Part shown: positions 7,238 to 13,959 of the stretch, piece after piece
Numbering within the stretch: position 1 is the first letter of the stretch
Layout: the number at the start of each line of letters is the position of its first letter
Assembly: GCF_900142645.1 (NCBI RefSeq)
Contig: NZ_FRBP01000003.1
Coordinates: 248,001 to 312,000 of the forward strand
Direction of reading: 5' to 3'
Source: Eubacterium callanderi
Lineage (GTDB): Bacteria > Bacillota > Clostridia > Eubacteriales > Eubacteriaceae
DNA: 64,000 nt
The notes under the pieces: generated by a model
Seen by the model: only the letters and a program-made list of their open reading frames with translations
The model's database searches: none
Told to the model about the DNA's origin: nothing
Translations under genes and position numbers: made by a program

Positions 7238-7869
7238 AAGGCTTAGTCATCAAGGAATTTCTGGCCATGCGCCGGTATTTAAAAATTATTGGTGTTTTAC
7301 TTGCACTGTACATTGTCATGGCTTTACTGACACACTCTGTAGCATTCTTCTCAGCAGTCAACGCGCTTCTCGTTGTATTCTGTGCTTTCAACAGCTTCAG
7401 CTATGACCGCTATAACCATTGGGATGAATTCGCTGTTACCCTGCCTGTATCCCGTCTGGAGATGGTGAAAAGCAAGTATGCCTTTTTGCTTTTATTATCT
7501 CTGGCATTCACACTCATCATTGTGCTGGTCAACCTGATCATCAACGCTTCTGCCAATGCCGGGTTGAGCGCGGTCATTAAAAACGCCCTTGCTTCGGTCA
7601 GCTTTGCGCTCGCATATCTTTCGATCACGACCCCGCTTATCTATCAATTTGGTTTGGAAAAAGCGCGCTATATAATGATTGTCTGCGCGTTTGTTCCTTT
7701 TCTGCTCAGCTATATTTTTTCACTGCTGGCTGAAAAAGGCTGCATCGTTTTACCCGCCAAAGAAACCATTGCCGCGGTTTCCGTGTATACCTTACCGATC
7801 CTGACCGCTCTGTTTTTTATCGGCTCTTATATGATATCCAAGCTGATCTTTCTGAAAAAAGATTTATAA
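7234..7869 (+). CDS. ABC-2 type permease, first copy
   Basis: A 211-residue membrane protein with about six hydrophobic segments and the conserved motif FNSFSYDRYNHWDEFAVTLP after the second one, typical of small ABC-2 permeases. It begins MKGLVIKEFLAMRRYLKIIG and overlaps the ATPase gene by 4 bp. It is clearly paralogous to the next gene (same start, same SFSYD-YNHW-EFA motif, same ISK or ISR-IFL-KDL end), so the two probably form a heterodimeric channel. Confidence 0.85.
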   Translation: MKGLVIKEFLAMRRYLKIIGVLLALYIVMALLTHSVAFFSAVNALLVVFCAFNSFSYDRYNHWDEFAVTLPVSRLEMVKSKYAFLLLLSLAFTLIIVLVNLIINASANAGLSAVIKNALASVSFALAYLSITTPLIYQFGLEKARYIMIVCAFVPFLLSYIFSLLAEKGCIVLPAKETIAAVSVYTLPILTALFFIGSYMISKLIFLKKDL

Positions 7870-7880
7870 GGAGACCAAAA

Positions 7881-8507
7881 ATGAAAGGCTTAATCATCAA
7901 AGAATTTCTCGGCCTGCGCCGGTATTTCAGAATACTGGCTGTGCTCATGGTGCTGTACATTTTTATGGCCTTTGGCATGACCTCGGTCAGTATTTTTGCT
8001 TCGGTCAATGCGATTCTGATCATGATCTGCTCTCTCAGCAGCTTCAGCTATGACAGCTACAACCACTGGAACGAATTCGCCCTGTCCCTGCCCCTGAGCC
8101 GGGCCGACCTCGTGAAAAGCAAGTACCTTTTCATTCTTCTGCTGTGCGCCTTCGGCACGGTTATCACACTGGCCCTCAGCCTTATTGTGGGCCTGATCAT
8201 CCACCTGCCCATGCAGGAGATTCTCATCAGCACGCTTGTCTCTTTGCTGGTCGCCTTATTTCTGGGCGGGCTGATCACACCCTTTATCTATAAATTCGGA
8301 ACCGAAAAGGCCCGTTTTATCATGATGATTACTGTTCTCATCCCCACTGTAGGTCTGACGTTTTTAAGCAGCTATCTGCCTGCGCTAAAACTGCCCTCAG
8401 CCCAGACCCTCACCCTGCTGGCCTGGTGCTCCCCGTTATTTGTGCTGGCGTTTGTGTTTCTGTCCTATTTGATTTCAAGGCATATCTTTTTGAACAAAGA
8501 TCTGTAA
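7881..8507 (+). CDS. ABC-2 type permease, second copy
   Basis: A 208-residue membrane protein with about six hydrophobic segments. It begins MKGLIIKEFLGLRRYFRILA and carries LSSFSYDSYNHWNEFALSLP, so it arose by tandem duplication of, or from a common ancestor with, the preceding gene. The ribosome sites of the two copies are also alike (AAGGAGACCAAAA). It lies 11 bp after the first copy. No clear terminator is seen in the 75 bp to the next promoter. Confidence 0.85.
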   Translation: MKGLIIKEFLGLRRYFRILAVLMVLYIFMAFGMTSVSIFASVNAILIMICSLSSFSYDSYNHWNEFALSLPLSRADLVKSKYLFILLLCAFGTVITLALSLIVGLIIHLPMQEILISTLVSLLVALFLGGLITPFIYKFGTEKARFIMMITVLIPTVGLTFLSSYLPALKLPSAQTLTLLAWCSPLFVLAFVFLSYLISRHIFLNKDL

Positions 8508-8571
8508 TTAAAACAGCGGTCTGTGGCCTTTTACAGCTTGTTGTTTGATGCGCTGATTCTTAAATAAACAT

Positions 8572-8629
8572 TTGCTCATTATTTGCCGGTAGGTTATAAT
8601 AAGGTACAAACAGGATGTCCAAACATCCT
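8572..8629 (+). promoter_or_regulatory. Promoter and palindromic operator of the FadR-type regulator gene
   Basis: A weak -35 TTGCTC (8572-8577), 17-bp spacer and perfect -10 TATAAT (8595-8600). Just downstream is AGGATGT (8612-8618), 4 bp, ACATCCT (8623-8629), a perfect inverted repeat in the leader. The placement suggests autoregulation. A related palindrome stands before the acid-sugar operon at 12747-12760. Confidence 0.6.
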
Positions 8630-8657
8630 ACTAAATGACCTTAGGAGATTTGAAATT

Positions 8658-9374
8658 ATGCCAAGCGACAGAAAAAAACCGGCAAATGCCCTTTCACCCA
8701 TTGATAACTCCTCCATTGTTGACAAGATTATCGACCGGATTGTCAAAGCCATTTCTACCGGACAATTTAAGGTAGGGGAAAAACTCCCCAGCGAATTTGA
8801 GCTCATGGAAGAGCTGAACGTAGGACGAAACTCCCTGCGTGAGGCCATGAAAATTTTATCCGCACTGGGCGTGGTCGACATCCGGCGCGGTGACGGCACC
8901 TATGTGTGCGATCACATTGCCCCCACCGTCTTCAACCCCATTATCTACAGTATCATCTTTCAGGCCGAAAGTGACCCGGACATGGTGGAATTCAGGGAGT
9001 GTATGGAGGAGATGGTCCTGCGTACAGCCATGAAAAAGGCCACCGACGGCGACATCGTCCACCTGAGCCAGATCATCAAGGATATCCGCAGGTCCTATGA
9101 GAGCGGCGACAAGGAAAAAGCCGCCTATCTGGATTACTCTTTTCACGTTGCCATTGCCGATATCTGCGGCAACCCCTATATTTCCAAGCTGGTCAACGGC
9201 ATCTATGAGATCTTTTCCCTGTCCATTGAGGATACCATCAATACCCAGGAGCTTTTTGACAAGGCTGAGGGCTACCATAAGGAAATCCTCCGCTGCATTC
9301 AGGAAAAGGACGTGAAAAGCATCGACGCCGCAGTGGAAAAGAGCATGACTTTCTGGCACGACAAAGACAATTGA
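8658..9374 (+). CDS. GntR-family regulator, FadR (FCD) subfamily
   Basis: ATG 8658 follows TTAGGAGATTTGAAATT; the upstream in-frame ATG at 8583 would include the operator and is unlikely. This gives 238 residues: GntR winged helix (about 20-85: VGEKLPSEFELMEELNVGRN, later GDGTYV) then an all-helical FCD ligand domain with the metal-binding-type segment DYSFHVAIADICGNPY. FCD regulators usually sense organic or sugar acids. The neighbouring convergent operon (9581-12720) handles acid sugars, so it is the likely target. The final codon and stop merge into the end of the repeat element at 9371. Confidence 0.87.
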   Translation: MPSDRKKPANALSPIDNSSIVDKIIDRIVKAISTGQFKVGEKLPSEFELMEELNVGRNSLREAMKILSALGVVDIRRGDGTYVCDHIAPTVFNPIIYSIIFQAESDPDMVEFRECMEEMVLRTAMKKATDGDIVHLSQIIKDIRRSYESGDKEKAAYLDYSFHVAIADICGNPYISKLVNGIYEIFSLSIEDTINTQELFDKAEGYHKEILRCIQEKDVKSIDAAVEKSMTFWHDKDN

Positions 9375-9512
9375 GAATGTAAAATGGAGAATGGAGAATT
9401 ATAGGAACAAATTTGCGGCGCAAATTTGGTTAAACGCAGCCAGGGGCCGCAGTCTCAATCGCTACAGCGCCAGCTAAAGCGTTCCTGAATTCTCCATTCT
9501 CCATTTTCAATT
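9371..9512. repeat. Small palindromic (MITE-like) repeat, copy 2
   Basis: Near-perfect inverted ends: left arm 9381-9408 begins AAAATGGAGAATGGAGAATT and ends AGGAAC; the right arm (9481-9511) is its complement with few changes. The centre has a perfect small palindrome (AAATTTGCG, one base, CGCAAATTT at 9409-9427) and the core shared with copy 1. The left end supplies the TGA stop of the FadR-type gene. The 68 bp from 9513 to 9580 hold nothing recognised. Confidence 0.65.
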
Positions 9513-9580
9513 TAAAGTGTCACTAACTCAAAACGGTTTAACAACAATGTCCCCTCTGCTCCACCGTCTTAAAGAGGTCT

Positions 9581-10246
9581 CTAATCTAAGTCTGCAATCA
9601 CACTGACCTGGCTGCTGTCTACGCCTACGATGCGCAGCGGAGCGGCAACAACAAAATTAATTTTTCCCTTTAATTCGGACAGGTTCATGTCTTCGATTGC
9701 AGTGATGAATTTTTCAGTGTTCAGGCCTAAGAGATTCTGGTGAGCCGGTGCTGCCAGATCATTGCAGGGCGAGCCGATTGCCAGGAAGTCAAAGCCTACG
9801 CATTTCAGGTTCTTGTAAGTATTGACCATATACAGGCAGGTTTCCGGTGTCAGGAATGGGCCTTCCATCTGATATTTCTTAGGATCCGTTTTTCTTACTT
9901 CGCCAAAGCCGGTGCGGATCAGCAGCAGATCTGCCTGCTGAATTTCGTCTTCATGCTTCTTTAAATCCTCGATGGTTACGCCTTCGCAGGCATTTTTCGG
10001 AATATCCAAAAGCAGTACTTTTTTGAACACGAAGTAGTCAATGGGCAGCTCATTGATTCTCAGTCCGTCTGGATTGAAATGCTTCGGTGCATCATAGTGG
10101 GTGCCGCAGTGGTTTGGCAGCTCGGACATAAAGCTGTTGAACGGGGTTTCATCACCGATTTCAGTACACTGTCTTACTTTGATGACCGGTTCGCCTGGCC
10201 ATGCTAAATCGTTCGGGTCCAATGGATAGGATAAGAAAATGTTCAT
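9581..10246 (-). CDS. Cyclase-family hydrolase (PF04199, kynurenine-formamidase-like)
   Basis: The ATG at 10246 has GAGGTG at the right distance, better than the upstream in-frame start at 10291, giving 221 residues. The family metal-binding motif is visible in MSELPNHCGTHYDAPKHF (H-x-G-T-H-x-D-x-P-x-H). Further family segments are LLIRTGFGE and CVGFDFLAIGSP. Members hydrolyse cyclic amides, formyl amides or lactone-like substrates. As the last gene of the dehydrogenase-kinase operon it may open a lactone or cyclic intermediate of an acid sugar; that is inference. It is separated from the kinase gene by 134 bp containing a stable hairpin. Confidence 0.82.
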   Translation of the reverse strand: MNIFLSYPLDPNDLAWPGEPVIKVRQCTEIGDETPFNSFMSELPNHCGTHYDAPKHFNPDGLRINELPIDYFVFKKVLLLDIPKNACEGVTIEDLKKHEDEIQQADLLLIRTGFGEVRKTDPKKYQMEGPFLTPETCLYMVNTYKNLKCVGFDFLAIGSPCNDLAAPAHQNLLGLNTEKFITAIEDMNLSELKGKINFVVAAPLRIVGVDSSQVSVIADLD

Positions 10247-10344
10247 AAAGTTCACCTCATATAAATTTTTTATTTTATTAAGCGGAACCACTTTCCGCCA
10301 ATAATCTTATGACTGCGATTTCAGTAAAACGCTTATTTGTGGGC

Positions 10345-10372
10345 GCCTGCCCGGTATTTTTACCAGACAGGC
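10345..10372 (-). other. Intercistronic hairpin after the kinase gene
   Basis: GCCTGCCCGGTA and TACCAGACAGGC (plus-strand reading) form a 12-bp stem with two mismatches around a 4-nt loop. It starts 9 bp past the kinase stop and lacks a T tract, so it is more likely an mRNA-stability or partial-termination element than a full terminator. Confidence 0.5.
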
Positions 10373-10380
10373 CGCCCGAA

Positions 10381-11814
10381 TCATTCACCCATCAGGGTCT
10401 CAACAGCTTCTCTCAGTGTGGTATTGGTGCCTACATTGCCCGGGAAGATCACGTAGGGCAGTCCTGGGAATTTGCTTTCCTCCCCGGTCATCCATACAGG
10501 GATCCCCGGTTTAATCTGGCCCATGACATTGGCCTTCTGCACCCGCAGTGCCTTCGTGCCAATGTCACTGGAGGTAATCCCGCCCTTGGCCACAATAAAG
10601 TTTGGGCGCACAGACAGGTTGGTGATGATGCTGGTGACCGCGTCAGATATTTTGACAGACACCTTAAGCTGTTCATCCTTATCGTCAGTATCCAGGTCAA
10701 AGCGATCCCGGCGGGTATAGACAGCGACGGTTTTACCAGCCTTAATATCTGCGTCCACAATGGACACGACCCGTTCTACTTCCTGTTCCAGTCCGTTTTC
10801 TTCCAGTACACGGTGCTGGTTGAACTCGATAAACTCAATAGGTTTGTCCGAGTTTTTCAGCTCCTCAAGCTGTGCGGTCGTCTTGTTGACGTGGGAACCG
10901 ACAACAATGATGCCACCATTCCTGTTTTCTGTTAAAATCAGCTCGTCATGGCTGAGAATCGGCTTATCCGTCACGCCGCCGAGTACCTTTGTGATGGCTG
11001 CGGCTGAGCGGAATATAAAGTTTTTACCCTGATTCATGGCTTTTACCAATGCGATGGCAAAAACCTTGACATCTGCATAGTCGATGGAATTGACCACAAT
11101 TTTATTGAAATCCTTCACCTGCATGAGCTGATCTGCAATCTTGTCGATTTCCAGATTTCTCAGATCCTCCAGTGAAATGAAGGTTACATCCCCGGCCTTG
11201 TACTTACCGCCGGACTTTTCTTCGCACCACTCACCCAGATCGGACGCCTTGTACCCAAAGGATTTGTCCTTTGCAAACTCGGTTTCGCCCGCCGGTACCA
11301 GCACATCGCCCTCCTGTACATAATGAACGTTGCCGATGGTGAAGCGGCCGCCCTCTTTAAAGAAGGGATAGATAATTTCGCCGTCAATTTTCTGGTCTGA
11401 GCCGGACTCAATGACGTCCTTTAAAATCTCTGGCTCCAGCGGATAGTGACCACGGAGGGTCGAATCGCTCCGGCTGATCACGACAAATTTCTTGCCGGTT
11501 TCCTTTGCCACCTGTAAAATGTTCTCAGCCATTTCCCGGTGAGCCTTTGTGGTCTCGGGAGCCGTCAGCCCTCTGGAGTTGGTCAGGATAAAGAACATAC
11601 TGTTTTCCTCGTCAAAGCCCTTGCGCATGCTGTCGACCGACCAGTCGGTATAGACGGAAATATCGTGGACGGTCTGTACCCCGGTAGGGTCGTCGTCCAG
11701 AACCACAATTTTGCGGTCAAAGCCCTTCAAGGCTTCATTGAGCTGTGCGTTAACGGCTTTCTCGTCAATGGGCTTAAAGGTTGTTAAAATGGATGCCTCT
11801 AATCTTTCTGCCAT
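10381..11814 (-). CDS. Four-carbon acid sugar kinase family protein (DUF1537, OtnK/DtnK-like)
   Basis: About 477 residues. The ATG at 11814 is preceded by AGGTGAGTGAT; an in-frame GTG at 11823 lacks a ribosome site. The N-terminal domain carries IVVLDDDPTGVQTVHD and later VVISRSDSTLRGHYPLEPE, hallmark segments of the DUF1537 kinases. The C-terminal nucleotide domain has FIVAKGGITSSDIGTKAL and the end PVWMTGEESKFPGLPYVIFP. The family phosphorylates D-erythronate, D- or L-threonate and related acids. It follows the dehydrogenase gene with almost no gap. The partner aldolase (OtnC) or PdxA2-type dehydrogenase usual in these pathways is absent from this operon. Confidence 0.87.
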   Translation of the reverse strand: MAERLEASILTTFKPIDEKAVNAQLNEALKGFDRKIVVLDDDPTGVQTVHDISVYTDWSVDSMRKGFDEENSMFFILTNSRGLTAPETTKAHREMAENILQVAKETGKKFVVISRSDSTLRGHYPLEPEILKDVIESGSDQKIDGEIIYPFFKEGGRFTIGNVHYVQEGDVLVPAGETEFAKDKSFGYKASDLGEWCEEKSGGKYKAGDVTFISLEDLRNLEIDKIADQLMQVKDFNKIVVNSIDYADVKVFAIALVKAMNQGKNFIFRSAAAITKVLGGVTDKPILSHDELILTENRNGGIIVVGSHVNKTTAQLEELKNSDKPIEFIEFNQHRVLEENGLEQEVERVVSIVDADIKAGKTVAVYTRRDRFDLDTDDKDEQLKVSVKISDAVTSIITNLSVRPNFIVAKGGITSSDIGTKALRVQKANVMGQIKPGIPVWMTGEESKFPGLPYVIFPGNVGTNTTLREAVETLMGE

Positions 11815-11823
11815 ATCACTCAC

Positions 11824-12720
11824 CTACTGTTCCTTCCGTTTTACTTCGACACCGGCCAGCTTTTCAAAATACTGTACAATGCCGCCGTGGTCATCTTCCA
11901 GATGGCCGTCTACCTTCAGGGCCTGCATGATTTCCAGCAGCTGGCTGCTCATGGGCAGCGGAACGTCAATGTCGTGAGCGGTTGCCATGACGTTTTTAAT
12001 ATCTTTCAGGTTAATGGAAATTTTACCGCCGGGTACAAAATTGCGGTCGATCATCAGCGGCGCCTTGGCGTCGAGGACGGTGCTTCCCGCAAGGCCGCCC
12101 CGGATCGCCTTGTAAACCAGCTCCGGATCAGCCCCGGCCTTTGTGGCCAGTACCAGTGCCTCCGATACAGCTGCGATGTTCAGGTTAACGATGACCTGAT
12201 TGGCCAGCTTTGTAACAGAACCGCTGCCGGTTCCGCCGACCAGCAGTGCCGATGCGCCCATGATGTCAAAATAAGGGACCATCCTGTCAAAGGCTTCCTG
12301 TTTGCCGCCGACCATAAAAGCCAGCGTCCCGTCGATCGCCTTGGGTTCTCCGCCGCTTACCGGAGCATCCAGGAAATCAACCCCCAGAGACGCCAGTTTT
12401 TCGGCGCAAACCTTGGATTCTGTAGGTGTCACAGAGCTCATATCCACAACAACACTGCCTTCTTTGACGCCTTCTGCCACGCCGTCAGCCCCAAATAATA
12501 CCGACTGGACAATGGCGCCATTGGGAAGAATGGTGAAGATAACCGGGCATTTTTCGCCAATCTCTTTCAGTGTTGCCGCCTGAGCGCCCATATCTGTCAG
12601 TTCCTTTACTGCGTCCCCGTTCAAATCGTTTACCAGCAGGCTGCACCCTCCTTTAACCAGGTTCTTAGCCATTGGTTTTCCCATAATACCTAGTCCGATA
12701 AAACCAACCATACGATCCAT
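11824..12720 (-). CDS. Beta-hydroxyacid dehydrogenase (LtnD / GarR-like)
   Basis: A 298-residue member of the 3-hydroxyisobutyrate / tartronate-semialdehyde reductase family. The Rossmann loop is GFIGLGIMGKPMAKNL (6-21), the substrate loop DAPVSGGEPKA (about 117-127), and the catalytic lysine sits in GSVTKLANQ near residue 173. Paired with a DUF1537 kinase, such an enzyme is usually a 2-dehydrogenase of threonate or erythronate (LtnD), oxidising the acid before phosphorylation; tartronate-semialdehyde reductase is the alternative. It is the first gene of a minus-strand operon with the kinase and the cyclase-family gene. A palindrome 27 bp upstream of the ATG may be the operator. Confidence 0.87.
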   Translation of the reverse strand: MDRMVGFIGLGIMGKPMAKNLVKGGCSLLVNDLNGDAVKELTDMGAQAATLKEIGEKCPVIFTILPNGAIVQSVLFGADGVAEGVKEGSVVVDMSSVTPTESKVCAEKLASLGVDFLDAPVSGGEPKAIDGTLAFMVGGKQEAFDRMVPYFDIMGASALLVGGTGSGSVTKLANQVIVNLNIAAVSEALVLATKAGADPELVYKAIRGGLAGSTVLDAKAPLMIDRNFVPGGKISINLKDIKNVMATAHDIDVPLPMSSQLLEIMQALKVDGHLEDDHGGIVQYFEKLAGVEVKRKEQ

Positions 12721-12746
12721 TTCAGTACCTCTTTTCTGTTTTCTTA

Positions 12747-12760
12747 GTAGGTCATCCTAC
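12747..12760. promoter_or_regulatory. Palindromic operator candidate of the acid-sugar operon
   Basis: GTAGG, 4 bp, CCTAC; read on the minus strand it is GTAGGATGACCTAC, which shares AGGATG-x-CC with the operator at 8612-8629. It lies just downstream of a TATAAA-like -10 (minus strand) and before the dehydrogenase start. Confidence 0.45.
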
Positions 12761-12896
12761 CTTTATAACTAAAATTTTTAATAGAACGCCATTTGTTAAA
12801 TGTGTAACGAAGAACGTCCTATGTATTGCTTTTCATAACTAAATAATAAAGCCCTCTTCCCATTTTGTCAAGTCTTTTTTATAAATCTTAATAAAA

Positions 12897-12926
12897 AAAG
12901 AAAGATGCACTTAATCACCTTTCTTT
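12897..12926 (-). terminator. Terminator of the binding-protein gene
   Basis: Arms AAAGAAAGATG (12897-12907) and CACCTTTCTTT (12916-12926), one G-U pair. On the minus strand the stem ends in a long T tract (12893-12899). It lies 17 bp past the stop of the binding-protein gene. Confidence 0.75.
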
Positions 12927-12942
12927 CATTACTGGAAACCGG

Positions 12943-13950
12943 TCAGTTCCCATAAACCTCTTCTTTTGTATAATAACCCTTGTCAATGAGGATTTTATCA
13001 ATATTCTGTTTCGTGACCACCTGGCCGTTTATCAGGTAGGAGGCAACTGTGCTCTCACCCTGGTTGTCGAAGTCTGCGTTGACGTCAACTTTCTGGTTTC
13101 TGCCCATTTTATCCGCTTCCTCCACAGCTTTTCGGGCCAGATCCTTCAGGTCCATATAAATTGTCATATCCTGCTTACCATCGACAATACGTTTGACTGC
13201 GTCTAACTCCGCGTCCATACCGGTAATCACAACGGGTGTGGTGATTCCCAACTCTGTGAGGGCATCAGCGCAGGCTCCTGCCAGCTTGTCATTGGGCGCA
13301 AGGATAGCATTGACGCGGTTCCCATTTTGGGCCACAGCGTTCTTGACCATTTCCTTTGCCGTATCGGCAGACCAGCCGGGAACAGCCTCATCCATAATAA
13401 TATTGATGCTTCCTCTGATCGAGTCGATATAGCGCATGGCACCCTCGTAAAGAAGCGTGGCATTATAATCGCCGGAATCACCCCTCAGGATAATATAATC
13501 CCCTTCATAGACTTTTTCGCTGAGGTACTGCCCCATGCTCTGCCCAATGCGTCCGCTGTCATAGCCGACAAACAGATCCACATTGTCTCCAAGCACCACT
13601 CGGGCATAGTTGACGACCTTAACGTTTTTCTTTTTAGCATAGGCTAAAATCTCCTCGGTATTATTGACATCCCGCGGGGTCAGAATCAATACGTCAATCC
13701 CGCTGTCAATCATCTCAAAACAGTCCTCCTGCTGGGTTTTAGGCGTATCGGTGGTGTTCAGCCGCACCTCTATCTCATCACCCAGCTCCTTTGCGCGCTC
13801 CTCCATATACCCCTGCTCCAGAGGCCAGCGTGAGGCGCTTCCAACACCAAAGGACACGCCTATTTTCACCGCATCCTCCTTTGTACTGCAGCCGCTTAAT
13901 AATGTTGCCACAAGCAACAGGCTGCCCAGACAGCACAGAAATTTTTTCAT
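12943..13950 (-). CDS. Periplasmic-type sugar-binding lipoprotein (XylF/RbsB family)
   Basis: 335 residues. A lipoprotein signal with lipobox LLSGC (Cys about 21) anchors it outside the membrane. The mature part is a type 1 periplasmic binding protein with the family segments KIGVSFGVG, DSGIDVLILTPRD, LRGDSGDYNATLLYEGAMRY, NAILAPNDKLAGACADAL and TGMDAELDAVKRI, nearest in style to D-xylose-binding protein XylF. No ABC permease or ATPase is nearby. Instead it follows the GGDEF-EAL membrane protein gene by 9 bp and shares its transcript, so it probably presents a sugar to that sensor rather than to a transporter. The terminator follows at once. Confidence 0.85.
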   Translation of the reverse strand: MKKFLCCLGSLLLVATLLSGCSTKEDAVKIGVSFGVGSASRWPLEQGYMEERAKELGDEIEVRLNTTDTPKTQQEDCFEMIDSGIDVLILTPRDVNNTEEILAYAKKKNVKVVNYARVVLGDNVDLFVGYDSGRIGQSMGQYLSEKVYEGDYIILRGDSGDYNATLLYEGAMRYIDSIRGSINIIMDEAVPGWSADTAKEMVKNAVAQNGNRVNAILAPNDKLAGACADALTELGITTPVVITGMDAELDAVKRIVDGKQDMTIYMDLKDLARKAVEEADKMGRNQKVDVNADFDNQGESTVASYLINGQVVTKQNIDKILIDKGYYTKEEVYGN

Positions 13951-13959
13951 CCTGTTTTC

